This document shows, in pieces, positions 7,037-13,987 of a DNA stretch of 15,550 nt (position 1 is the first letter of the stretch; each line of letters begins with the position of its first letter). The position numbers were made by a program, and so were the translations under genes. The stretch is from contig DIZF01000008.1 in NCBI GenBank assembly GCA_002427815.1, positions 38,668 through 54,217 of the forward strand, given 5' to 3'. The notes below the pieces were generated by a model. It was not told where the DNA came from and made no database searches. It saw only the letters and a program-made list of their open reading frames with translations. This DNA is from Ramlibacter tataouinensis (GTDB lineage Bacteria; Pseudomonadota; Gammaproteobacteria; Burkholderiales; Burkholderiaceae_C).

Positions 7037-8257
7037 TCACGCCCCACGAGTGGACGCTGTGATGGCCGCGATGTCCTTCTCGCCGTAGCCAAGTTTCTCC
7101 AGTATCGAGCGCGTGTGTTCGCCAAGATTTGGGGGCGGACGCCGCAAGTTTCCCGGCGTGCGTGAAAACTGGACGGGAATCGACGTTGTCATCATCGGCC
7201 CCTCAGTTGGATGCATGAAGTGTTTAAAGAAGCCCGTCTCCGCGAGGTAGGGGTCGTTGGGGAGATCCGTCAGGCGGTTGACAGGCCCGTTAGGAATGTC
7301 TGCCCGATCCAGCAACTCCCGCGCCTGTGCTGTGGTACGCTTCGCGACTTCGCTCGCAACGATGGAATACAGTTCGGCGAAGTGCCGTGAACGTTGTTCA
7401 AGCTGCGCGTAGCGCTCGTCTTTCGCAACCTCCGGCCGTCCGAGCGCGGCGAGCAACCGCTTCCACTGATCGTCGCTGCTCGCCATCAAACAGACGTGGC
7501 CGTCCAAGGTAGCGTAAGGCCTGCGATACTCATTGAGCAAACGCACATAGCCGAACTCTCCCTTGGAATCATCGAACGAGCCCATCCACATATGCTCGAT
7601 CAGATTGAACGCAACCATGTTCTCAAACATCGGCACCTGCACCTCCTGACCCTCGCCGGTTCGTTCCCTGTGGAAGAGCGCCATGCCGATGGCCGAAGCG
7701 AGCAAATGCCCGCAAAGCTTGTCCGCGATGATGGTGGGAAGGTAGCGCTGCTCACCGAGCGCCTGGCGGTTCATGTCGACGATGCCGCTCTCGCCCTGGA
7801 TCACGTCATCGAATGCTGGCCGGTTGCGCCATGGCCCGTCCGACCGATAACCCGGCGCACAGCCGTAAACGATACGTGGGTTGCATTGGGCGATGTCGGC
7901 GTAGGCCACACCCAGCCGCTCGGCTGCCTGCGGCCGCATGCTGTGAACAAAGACGTCGGCGCCATCGACCAGCCTCATCAGCGCCTCTTTTGCCTCTGGC
8001 TTTTTAAGGTCGAGAGCGATGCTGCGCTTGTTGCGGTTCATCGAGAGGTACAACGCTCCCATGTTTGCATGTTGCCGGACGCCCGTTTGCCTGTTCTGAT
8101 CACCCTCGGGCGATTCGACTTTGATAACATCGGCGCCCATGTCCCCGAGGATCTGGGTCGCGACCGGGCCCAGCACGTTAATGGTGAGGTCCACCACCTT
8201 GATGCCAGAAAGCGGTCCGGTCGGCTCATCCATTCCGAGTGGGTCGGCGGCATTCAT
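7037..8257 (-). CDS. CaiB/BaiF family CoA-transferase (class III)
   Basis: This enzyme moves CoA between a CoA thioester and a free acid by a class III mechanism, in the cytoplasm. It has 406 residues, the normal length. The ATG at 8257 is chosen because the family start follows at once (PLSGIKVVDLT) and because it overlaps the upstream MaoC stop as ATGA, a translational coupling signal. Landmarks are GDMGADVIKVESPEGD (38-53), MNRNKRSIALDLK (73-85), HSMRPQAAERLG (105-116), GERTGEGQEV-like HRERTGEGQEVQV near 196-208, and D179 in IIADKLCG as the likely catalytic aspartate that forms the acyl-anhydride. It probably activates the imported acid. Other characterised class III enzymes handle formate/oxalate, carnitine, benzylsuccinate or itaconate-type acids. 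The sequence alone does not choose between them. Confidence 0.94.
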   Translation of the reverse strand: MNAADPLGMDEPTGPLSGIKVVDLTINVLGPVATQILGDMGADVIKVESPEGDQNRQTGVRQHANMGALYLSMNRNKRSIALDLKKPEAKEALMRLVDGADVFVHSMRPQAAERLGVAYADIAQCNPRIVYGCAPGYRSDGPWRNRPAFDDVIQGESGIVDMNRQALGEQRYLPTIIADKLCGHLLASAIGMALFHRERTGEGQEVQVPMFENMVAFNLIEHMWMGSFDDSKGEFGYVRLLNEYRRPYATLDGHVCLMASSDDQWKRLLAALGRPEVAKDERYAQLEQRSRHFAELYSIVASEVAKRTTAQARELLDRADIPNGPVNRLTDLPNDPYLAETGFFKHFMHPTEGPMMTTSIPVQFSRTPGNLRRPPPNLGEHTRSILEKLGYGEKDIAAITASTRGA

Positions 8258-8736
8258 CGCCCTGCGCCCTCCCTGCACTTGATCATGCGCAAGGGCGTGT
8301 AGACCAGCACGACGGTGCCGTCGTGCTTGACCACGCGGTTGCGTGTGCGCACCAGGCCGCGTCCGGCGCGGCTCTTGCTCAATCTGGCTTCGATGACCTC
8401 GACTTCCACGTACACGGTTTCGCCCGCCATGAGTGGATTTTCGATGTCCAACTCCATGTGCAGGAACGCAAACCCGGTGTGCTGCATGGTCGCCTGCACG
8501 AGCAGCCCTTCGGCGATGCAGTAGGTGAGCGGGGCGGGGACCGGCCGCCCCTTGATGTCGGACTCGTGCTTGAGAAACTCCAGATTCGTGAACAGCACCT
8601 CGGTATTTCCGGTGCAATTGCAGAAATTGGTAATGTCGGCCTCGGTGATGGTGCGCCCGACGGTGCGAAATTGCCGTCCAAGCGGGAGATCCTCGAAATA
8701 CAGTCCTAAGCCGATTGTTTCCACGGAACGCTCCAC
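8254..8736 (-). CDS. MaoC-like hotdog-fold protein (hydratase family, atypical active site)
   Basis: This is a single hotdog-domain protein of 160 residues. Family features are LGLYFEDLPLGRQFRTVGRTITEADITNF near the N terminus (order and spacing typical of MaoC dehydratases), a middle GRPVPAPLTYCIAEGL, then ENPLMAGETVYVEVEVIEAR, and a C-terminal strand with NRVVKHDGTVVLVY. Such proteins hydrate trans-2-enoyl-CoA. However, the usual G-D-x-N-P-x-H-x-D stretch reads GNTEVLFTN (43-51), so the catalytic Asp and His are replaced. The start is uncertain: the reported GTG at 8736 has no Shine-Dalgarno, while an in-frame GTG at 8724 has GGAG seven bases upstream. The stop overlaps the CoA-transferase ATG by four bases, and the ACAD stop lies about 22 bases upstream, so all three genes share one mRNA. 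It could be a hydratase with another mechanism or a non-catalytic relative. Confidence 0.85.
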   Translation of the reverse strand: MERSVETIGLGLYFEDLPLGRQFRTVGRTITEADITNFCNCTGNTEVLFTNLEFLKHESDIKGRPVPAPLTYCIAEGLLVQATMQHTGFAFLHMELDIENPLMAGETVYVEVEVIEARLSKSRAGRGLVRTRNRVVKHDGTVVLVYTPLRMIKCREGAGR

Positions 8737-8758
8737 AAAGTGATGTTTGGGCAGAAGC

Positions 8759-9955
8759 TCATTTAGCGGGCGCTCTGCCCAGCAGGCTGTTGCCGATGAT
8801 GTTGCGCTGGATCTGGTTGGTGCCTTCCACGATCTGCAACACCTTCGCGTCGCGCATATAGCGGTTGATCGGGTATTCGGCGGAAATTCCAGCGGCGCCG
8901 AACAGCTGCACCGCGTCGGTCGTGACCTTCATCGCGCTATCAGTGGCAAAGCATTTCGCCATCGCGGAAAACGGCGCCAGTTCTTTACCGAAGACACCTG
9001 CGTCCACCATTGCCGCGGTTCGATACACAAGACTGCGCGCCGCCTCGGTCTGCATCACCATATCGGCGAGCATCCATCGCACGCCTTGAAAGTCGCCCAC
9101 CTGCTGGCCGAAGGCCTTGCGGCCCCGCACGTATTCGGTGGCGTGATCGATCGCTCCCTGAGCCAAGCCCACACCACGCGCGGCGTGGATGGGGCGCGCG
9201 GTATTGAAGGCTTCCATGACGATCTTGAAGCCCTTGCCTTCCTCGCCAATGCGGTTCTCCTCGGGAACGATGACGTCGTCCAGGAACAGTTGGCAGGAAG
9301 GCACGCCGCGCGCGCCCATCTTGTCCTCCTGACGCCCAATTTGAAAGCCCTTGGTGTCACGCTCGACGATAAACAGGTTGATGCTGCCACGACTGTCACT
9401 TTGCCCGGTCTTAGCCGCGACGAGCACGAAGTCGGCCACCAATGCGCCAGTGCACCAGATTTTCGATCCGTTCAGGCGGTACTGGCCGTCCGCGCGCACG
9501 GCCGTGGTGGAAATACCTGCGACATCCGAGCCACTCTGTGGCTCCGAGACGGCGATCGCGGCGCGCAATTCGCCTTTGGCGAGGCCGGGAAGTAAACGTT
9601 TCTTCTGTGCCTCGGTGCCGCCGGCCAGGATGGCACTGAAAGGCGTCCACTGCACCGCGAGAATGTAGCCCGTGTTGTAGCAGACACGCACCAGTTCCTC
9701 GATTGCGACGCACGCGGTCAGCGTGCTCCCCATTCCGCCGTACTCGGCGGGAAAAGGCAGCGCAAACAGCCCGATATCCCGGAGCAGCTCGAACATGTCC
9801 TCGGGGTAGGTCGCAGTTTGATCGATTTCATTGGCGCGCGGCGCGACTTTTTCGCGCGCGACTCGCCGAACCAGGTCCTGGACCTGACGCTGCTCGGCAT
9901 TCAATGCAAAGGCCAAAGGCGTGCTCATTTCCTGCTTGATTGGGAAGTCGACCAT
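8759..9955 (-). CDS. Acyl-CoA dehydrogenase (FAD-dependent)
   Basis: This enzyme makes a 2,3 double bond in an acyl-CoA and passes electrons to electron-transfer flavoprotein, in the cytoplasm. It has 398 residues and is full length. Landmarks are VSEPQSGSD (136-144) and IWCTGA (166-171) of the flavin/substrate region, RGRKAFGQQVGDFQ (277-290), TDAVQLFGAAGISAEYP (346-362), and the catalytic-base motif QIVEGTNQIQR with E377 at the classical position. It is the first gene of the five-gene minus-strand cluster, reading away from the IclR gene. The start is not settled: ATG 9955 has AGG directly against it, and ATG 9928 (MSTPLAF) has GGAA two bases upstream; the alignment start of the family fits either. 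It would perform the first oxidation after CoA activation. The acyl specificity is unknown. Confidence 0.95.
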   Translation of the reverse strand: MVDFPIKQEMSTPLAFALNAEQRQVQDLVRRVAREKVAPRANEIDQTATYPEDMFELLRDIGLFALPFPAEYGGMGSTLTACVAIEELVRVCYNTGYILAVQWTPFSAILAGGTEAQKKRLLPGLAKGELRAAIAVSEPQSGSDVAGISTTAVRADGQYRLNGSKIWCTGALVADFVLVAAKTGQSDSRGSINLFIVERDTKGFQIGRQEDKMGARGVPSCQLFLDDVIVPEENRIGEEGKGFKIVMEAFNTARPIHAARGVGLAQGAIDHATEYVRGRKAFGQQVGDFQGVRWMLADMVMQTEAARSLVYRTAAMVDAGVFGKELAPFSAMAKCFATDSAMKVTTDAVQLFGAAGISAEYPINRYMRDAKVLQIVEGTNQIQRNIIGNSLLGRAPAK

Positions 9956-9975
9956 CCTCGCGGACGTTTCGCTTG

Positions 9976-9981
9976 ATTGTA
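9976..9981 (-). promoter_or_regulatory. Possible -10 element for the ACAD-led cluster
   Basis: The minus strand reads TACAAT here, one mismatch from TATAAT, about 20 bases before the ACAD ATG. No good -35 lies at the right distance, which fits a regulator-dependent promoter but leaves the call weak. Confidence 0.25.
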
Positions 9982-9983
9982 GG

Positions 9984-9997
9984 TAGCGTAGCCGCTA
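9984..9997. repeat. Short inverted repeat TAGCG-TAGC-CGCTA in the divergent promoter
   Basis: A 5+4+5 dyad lies between the ACAD start and the 17-base palindrome. It may be an accessory regulator site; this is short enough to be chance. Confidence 0.25.
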
Positions 9998-10011
9998 TGC
10001 TGATGCATTGC

Positions 10012-10028
10012 GTTCCAATGTATGGAAC
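10012..10028. promoter_or_regulatory. Candidate IclR-family operator, GTTCCA-N5-TGGAAC
   Basis: A perfect 6+5+6 palindrome (GTTCCAATGTATGGAAC) sits between the divergent ACAD and IclR genes, 57 bases from the ACAD start and 52 bases from the IclR ATG. IclR-family regulators commonly bind GTTCC/GGAAC-type dyads of this size next to their own gene. The position allows control of both directions. Confidence 0.6.
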
Positions 10029-10036
10029 TCTCTTCT

Positions 10037-10056
10037 GGCGCATTGATCATTGCGCC
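10037..10056. promoter_or_regulatory. 20-base palindrome overlapping the IclR gene leader
   Basis: GGCGCATTGATCATTGCGCC is symmetrical in 18 of 20 bases, with an inner TGATCA. It lies 24 bases before the chosen IclR ATG and covers the alternative TTG start at 10050. That favours the downstream ATG and suggests an autoregulatory site or a leader hairpin. Confidence 0.45.
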
Positions 10057-10079
10057 TGCGCTGGACCTGTCTGATTCCG

Positions 10080-10871
10080 ATGACCGTCACTCGTACCGTG
10101 TCGAAGCGCCTGTCGCCGAGCAATCGATCGGTCGAACGCGGGCTGGAGATTCTCAGGGCGTTCCGTCCTGGCTCGACGGTTCTGGAGAACAGCGAAATCG
10201 CCGACCGAACCGGCCTGCCGCGTTCCACAGTGAGCCGACTGACCACGACGCTCGTGCGCGCGGGCTTTTTGGAGTGGGATCAGGCCGCAAAGGCCTACAG
10301 GCTGGGCGCGCCTGTGCTTGGGTTGGCCCAGTCATTTCTTTGGGGTTCGTCGATCCTGCAAGTTGCGTTGCCGAAGATGCGCGAGTTGGCTGAATCCGAG
10401 CGCGTCAACGTGGGCCTCGCGGTCGCAGACGGGGACGAGATGATTTACCTGGACTCAGTGCGCCGCAGTCGCAGCGAGCTATTCCGGCACCTGGTTTCCG
10501 GAACCCGCATACCGATGGAACTGACCTCGCTCGGCAGGGCGTTTCTCGGTACCTTGACGGCAAACGAACTTCGCCGGCGCATGGTCCGGTTCCGCCGGCG
10601 CCACCAGGGCAAATGGCCAGCGATGCGGGACGAGATTCTGCGAAGCATCGCCGATGTGCGCAGGCAAGGGTACTGTGTCGCAACTTGGCAGGCGGGGATT
10701 TTCGCAATCGGCGCGCCGCTGGTGATCCCGAATCTCCCTGTCCATGTTCTCAATATCAGCGCCGCCATGCAGGCTCTGTCGCCAGCACGTACCGAGGAGG
10801 CGCTCGCCCGCAGGCTCCTTCACCTCACGCGGGACGTGCGCGAGGCGTTCATCGCACGTGAAGAAGAATAG
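10080..10871 (+). CDS. IclR-family transcriptional regulator
   Basis: This is a regulator of 263 residues, typical for the family, that usually senses a pathway acid or intermediate. An N-terminal winged helix-turn-helix covers residues 15-76: NRSVERGLEILRAF, recognition region LPRSTVSRLTTTLVRAGFL, and wing ending AKAYRLG. The C-terminal effector domain starts near 90, with VGLAVADGDEMIYLDSVR, then GTRIPMELTSLGRAFL, GYCVATWQAGIFAIGAPLV and HVLNISA. ATG 10080 is preferred over TTG 10050 because the family N terminus needs no extra residues and the TTG lies inside a palindrome. The Shine-Dalgarno is weak. The gene diverges from the ACAD-MaoC-CaiB-SDR-Bug cluster, with two palindromes between them, so it almost certainly regulates that cluster. 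Whether it activates or represses cannot be told. Confidence 0.94.
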   Translation: MTVTRTVSKRLSPSNRSVERGLEILRAFRPGSTVLENSEIADRTGLPRSTVSRLTTTLVRAGFLEWDQAAKAYRLGAPVLGLAQSFLWGSSILQVALPKMRELAESERVNVGLAVADGDEMIYLDSVRRSRSELFRHLVSGTRIPMELTSLGRAFLGTLTANELRRRMVRFRRRHQGKWPAMRDEILRSIADVRRQGYCVATWQAGIFAIGAPLVIPNLPVHVLNISAAMQALSPARTEEALARRLLHLTRDVREAFIAREEE

Positions 10872-11285
10872 GTCGCAGTTCGAAGAACTTATTGCTCGCC
10901 TAAGCGCGAGAACCGACACGAAGACTGAGCGGCGGCAACCAGTCTGAACCAGACCTTCGACCTCAAGCGCTTGACCGGCAGCTCATGGCCGTCAACTGCC
11001 CACCAGGCTTGGGCCTGAAAGCGGGCCATCGTGGCCCTTGGTTCTGTCGGGCGTAAGCTCCAACGGCTTTAATTCACAGAGGCCTCGTTGGTGACGCGCA
11101 AAACGCGAGTTTGACCGAATTGGAAAACTTGTAACTGCGAGGGCAGGTTTTGACGGTTTTTATTGATCAGATCAGAGAGAGATGGCACCGGCATCACTCC
11201 CGCCATCCCGGGGTCCGGCTCGATCGCCAGTCCGGCCAATTCTCTATAAAACGCGGACGCACCGCGTCATAAGCTCGACCGCAGT
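10872..11285. other. About 410-base region without a supported gene
   Basis: No open frame here has a ribosome binding site or family resemblance. A small inverted repeat, CTCGC (10895-10899) and GCGAG (10906-10910), follows the IclR stop without a T tract. The central part (about 10960-11110) is broken by stops in all frames that were read and could be a decayed element. The right end carries the likely terminator of the minus-strand operon. An A/T-richer stretch lies at about 11140-11180. Confidence 0.5.
11245..11267 (-). terminator. Likely intrinsic terminator of the hydroxylase-ACAD-ligase operon
   Basis: On the minus strand, ACGCGG (11267-11262) pairs with CCGCGT (11256-11251) around TGCGT. 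The last T of the stem runs directly into TTTAT. It lies 18 bases past the ligase stop codon. The stem is short but GC-rich, and the position and T run fit a Rho-independent terminator. Confidence 0.55.
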
Positions 11286-12824
11286 TCAGCTCGATGCGGC
11301 TGCCGCCTGCGCCTTCAACTGCAGCTTGTCCAGCTTGCCAACGGCCGTCTTCGGCAACTCCCCGGCCAGGTGCAGCGTCGCCGGCAACTTGTACTTCGCG
11401 AGGTTGCGGCTGCAGTGGGCCATGAGTTCGTCGGCCGTGGTGCCTGTCCCGGGGCGCAACACCACGAAGGCCTCGACAACCTCGCCGCGGTAGGGATCGG
11501 GCACCGCAACGACGGCGGCTTCCTGCACACCCGGGTGCAGATAAAGCACCTCCTCGATCTCGCGTGGAAAGACGTTGAAACCTCCAACCTTCGCCATCTC
11601 CTTCTTTCGGTCGCGGATGAAAAGGAAGCCATCGGAGTCGACCTCGCCGATGTCGCCGGTATAGAGCCATCCGCCGCGCAACGTCGCGGCGGTCTCTTCC
11701 GGCAGGTTGCGGTAGCCGGACATCACTTGCGGGCCGCGCACGCGGATTTCACCCTTCTCTCCGACGCCCAGCGCGCGCGTGCCTTCGTCCAGATCGACGA
11801 TCTGCACGTCGGTGCCCGGCACCGGCACGCCGACCGATCCGGGCCGACGCAGTCCCTGAAGCGGGTTGAAGCTGATGACCGGGCCGGCCTCCGACTGCCC
11901 GTAACCCTCGATCACCGGCGCGCCGGTGGCGGCCTCCCAGCGACGCAGTAGTTCCTCGGGCAAGGCGGCTGATCCAGAGTACGACGCGTCGAGTCGCGAG
12001 AAGTCGATCGAGCCGAAGCGCGGGTGCGCCATCAGCCCGATGAACAGTGTGGGACTTCCGGCGAAGATCGTGATGCGCTCCTGCTCGATGAGGTCGAACA
12101 CCGCATCGGGGGTGTAGCGGGGCACGATGACGAGCGTACCGCCGGCGTACACCATGTTGTGCAGGCACATGGCGACCGCATACACGTGAAACAGCGGCAT
12201 CACGCACAGCAGGCGCTGGCCATCGGGGGGCACCGGCACCAGCGCCTCGCGCTGGCTGATGTTCACGGCAATCGAGCGGTGCGTCAGGTTCGCGCCCTTC
12301 GACCTTCCCGTGGTGCCACCGGTGTACTGCAGCGTGGCGATTCGGTCCGGCTCGGGCAGTGGCCGCGGCAGCGCGAGCGATGGCTGGTCGGCCCATGCGG
12401 TGAGCCGCCTCTCGCCGGGGCCGACACAGACGCGGTGCGCGATGCGCAGCGCGTCGGCGACGGGTTCGACTACATCGCGCCGGTCGGCCGCGTAGACGAT
12501 CGCATGGGGCGCCGCGTCCTGAAGGATCGCCCCCAGTTCGCGGCCGGTGTACATCGGGTTGCAGGGTACTGCGCAGGCGCCGGCCGCATGCACGCCGAAG
12601 ATCGCCAGGCAAACGTCGATCGAGTTGCCCATCACGATCGCGACGTTGCGATCGCGCGCGCCGGCTGCCGTCAGTTCATGCGCGAAGCCGGCGACGCAGC
12701 GCAGGTACTGCGCGTAGCTCAAGCGCTCGCTGCCGCACGCCAGCGCCTCGCGCTCGGGCGCGGCGGCCGCGGTGTCCGCGAGCATATGGACGACGGTCGG
12801 ATGGATGCGCGGCAGGTTGTCCAT
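11286..12824 (-). CDS. AMP-forming acyl-CoA ligase (ANL superfamily)
   Basis: This enzyme activates a carboxylic acid with ATP to an acyl-AMP and then to a CoA thioester, in the cytoplasm. It has 512 residues and is full length. Motifs in order are phosphate loop YTGGTTGRSKG (167-177), MPLFHVYA (209-216), GYGQSEAG (307-314), adenine/ribose motif YTGDIG (388-393), hinge region RDRKKEM with KVGGFNVFP (412-420), and the catalytic lysine K497 in PKTAVGKLDK. ATG 12824 has GGAG nine bases upstream. It lies 17 bases after the ACAD stop and is the last gene of its operon. It resembles medium/long-chain or aryl acid ligases. The acid-binding pocket cannot be read for specificity by eye, so the substrate is unknown. 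Confidence 0.95.
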   Translation of the reverse strand: MDNLPRIHPTVVHMLADTAAAAPEREALACGSERLSYAQYLRCVAGFAHELTAAGARDRNVAIVMGNSIDVCLAIFGVHAAGACAVPCNPMYTGRELGAILQDAAPHAIVYAADRRDVVEPVADALRIAHRVCVGPGERRLTAWADQPSLALPRPLPEPDRIATLQYTGGTTGRSKGANLTHRSIAVNISQREALVPVPPDGQRLLCVMPLFHVYAVAMCLHNMVYAGGTLVIVPRYTPDAVFDLIEQERITIFAGSPTLFIGLMAHPRFGSIDFSRLDASYSGSAALPEELLRRWEAATGAPVIEGYGQSEAGPVISFNPLQGLRRPGSVGVPVPGTDVQIVDLDEGTRALGVGEKGEIRVRGPQVMSGYRNLPEETAATLRGGWLYTGDIGEVDSDGFLFIRDRKKEMAKVGGFNVFPREIEEVLYLHPGVQEAAVVAVPDPYRGEVVEAFVVLRPGTGTTADELMAHCSRNLAKYKLPATLHLAGELPKTAVGKLDKLQLKAQAAAASS

Positions 12825-12833
12825 GGCGTTGGA

Positions 12834-12837
12834 CTCC
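12834..12837 (-). promoter_or_regulatory. Ribosome binding site deciding the ligase start
   Basis: GGAG (within TTGGAGT) lies nine bases before ATG 12824. The frame stays open to 12992, but the upstream residues are Arg-rich and overlap the ACAD gene, so they are not coding in this frame. Confidence 0.75.
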
Positions 12838-12841
12838 AATG

Positions 12842-13987
12842 TCACAGCCCGAGCTGGCGCGCGACCACCAGGCGCATGATGTCGCCGGTTCCGCCGCCGA
12901 TCATCGGGAAGTACGAATCGCGCAGGTAACGCTGCGCCGGGAACTCGTTCATCAGGCCGTAGCCGCCGAACACGGACAGCGCCAGCTCGCAAACGCCGTG
13001 GCAGTCCTCGGCTGCGACGATCTTCGCGAGTGCCGCCTCGGTCGTGATCGGTTCCCCGCGATCGGCCAGTGCCGCCGCGTGGTAAGTCAACAGCTTGGCC
13101 CGCTCGAGGCGCGCGAACATGTCGACCAGGCGGAACTGCACGGCCTGGAACTGCCCGATCGGCTGCCCGAACTGGCGCCGCTCCTTCGCGTAACGCACGG
13201 CGCCGTCGTAAGCCGCCTGGGCGTTGCCAAGGGCGAGCGCGGCGGTGAAGATGCGGTCCACCGTCAGCGACTGGTACGCCCGCAGGAAGCCGCCACCCGC
13301 ACCGTCGCCCAGGCAGTGGCTGTCCGGCACGAAAACCTCGTCGAAGGTGAGTTCCGCGGTGTCCGAGCAGCGTACCGAAACCTTGTCGAGCTTGCGGCCG
13401 ATTCCGAACCCGCGCGACGCGGTGTCGACGACGAAGAGTTCAAGCCCCTTGGCGGCGCGACTCGGGTCCACGGTGGCGACCACGGTGATAAAGTCCGCGA
13501 CCGTGCCGTTGGTCGTGAAGATCTTGCGCCCGGTCAGCACCCAACCGCCGTCGCCTCGCCGGGCGCGCGTGCGCAGCGACGCGGCATCGGAGCCCGCGTC
13601 GGGTTCGGTGATCGCGAACGCGCCGACCTTCTCGCCGGCCAGCGCCGGCCGCAGCCAGCGCTGCTTGACCTCGTCGCCGCCCCACGCGTGCAACGTGTGG
13701 GTCGCCGTCGAGCCTTGCATGCAGACACCCGCGGCAAAGCCCATCGAACCGCGCGCGAGTTCTTCGCACAGCACGCTGAAGGTCGTGTACGGGAACGGCG
13801 CACCGCTTCCGCCGACCTCCTCGGGATACATGGTGCCAAGATAGCCGAGCGCACCGATCTCGCGAAACAGCTCGACATTGAAGTCATTGAGCTCATCGAG
13901 CCTGGCGGCCTGCGGCACCAGGCGCTCATCGACCCAGCGCGACAGGTGCCGCCGATACTCCTGGACTTCCGGCTGCTGCAGGTTCAT
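12842..13987 (-). CDS. Acyl-CoA dehydrogenase family protein with atypical catalytic base
   Basis: This is an FAD-dependent acyl-CoA dehydrogenase family member of 381 residues. Landmarks are AITEPDAGSD (125-134), GRKIFTTNG (153-161), ERRQFGQPIGQFQAVQ (269-284), VFGGYGLMNEFP (339-350) and the C-terminal MIGGGTGDIMR (362-372). At the classical catalytic Glu position (VEGT in the ACAD at 8759) this protein has G365. At the alternative position used by isovaleryl- and long-chain-type enzymes (E before R in QER) it has D244, in LTVDRIF. ATG 13987 has AAGGAG eight bases upstream and overlaps the hydroxylase stop as ATGA, so translation is coupled. With the neighbouring ligase and molybdenum hydroxylase it probably acts on a ring-containing or branched acyl-CoA. 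Reduced or different chemistry is possible. Confidence 0.93.
   Translation of the reverse strand: MNLQQPEVQEYRRHLSRWVDERLVPQAARLDELNDFNVELFREIGALGYLGTMYPEEVGGSGAPFPYTTFSVLCEELARGSMGFAAGVCMQGSTATHTLHAWGGDEVKQRWLRPALAGEKVGAFAITEPDAGSDAASLRTRARRGDGGWVLTGRKIFTTNGTVADFITVVATVDPSRAAKGLELFVVDTASRGFGIGRKLDKVSVRCSDTAELTFDEVFVPDSHCLGDGAGGGFLRAYQSLTVDRIFTAALALGNAQAAYDGAVRYAKERRQFGQPIGQFQAVQFRLVDMFARLERAKLLTYHAAALADRGEPITTEAALAKIVAAEDCHGVCELALSVFGGYGLMNEFPAQRYLRDSYFPMIGGGTGDIMRLVVARQLGL

Noticed and set aside
8258..8617. 120-residue N-terminal extension of the CoA-transferase
   Set aside because: The extension is an Arg/His-rich shadow of the MaoC-like gene; the family start and ATGA coupling point to 8257.
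10050..10079. TTG start for the IclR gene
   Set aside because: It lies inside a 20-base palindrome, has no Shine-Dalgarno, and adds residues the family does not need; ATG 10080 is preferred.
4976..11001. Shared 10-mer GTCAACTGCC in both gene-free regions (near 4980 and 10990), possibly flanking direct repeats of an island
   Set aside because: A 10-base match between two 400-500 base regions is near chance expectation and the flanks do not match.
12024..12929. A 301-codon plus-strand frame opposite the ligase
   Set aside because: Antisense shadow; the ligase carries all ANL motifs on the minus strand.
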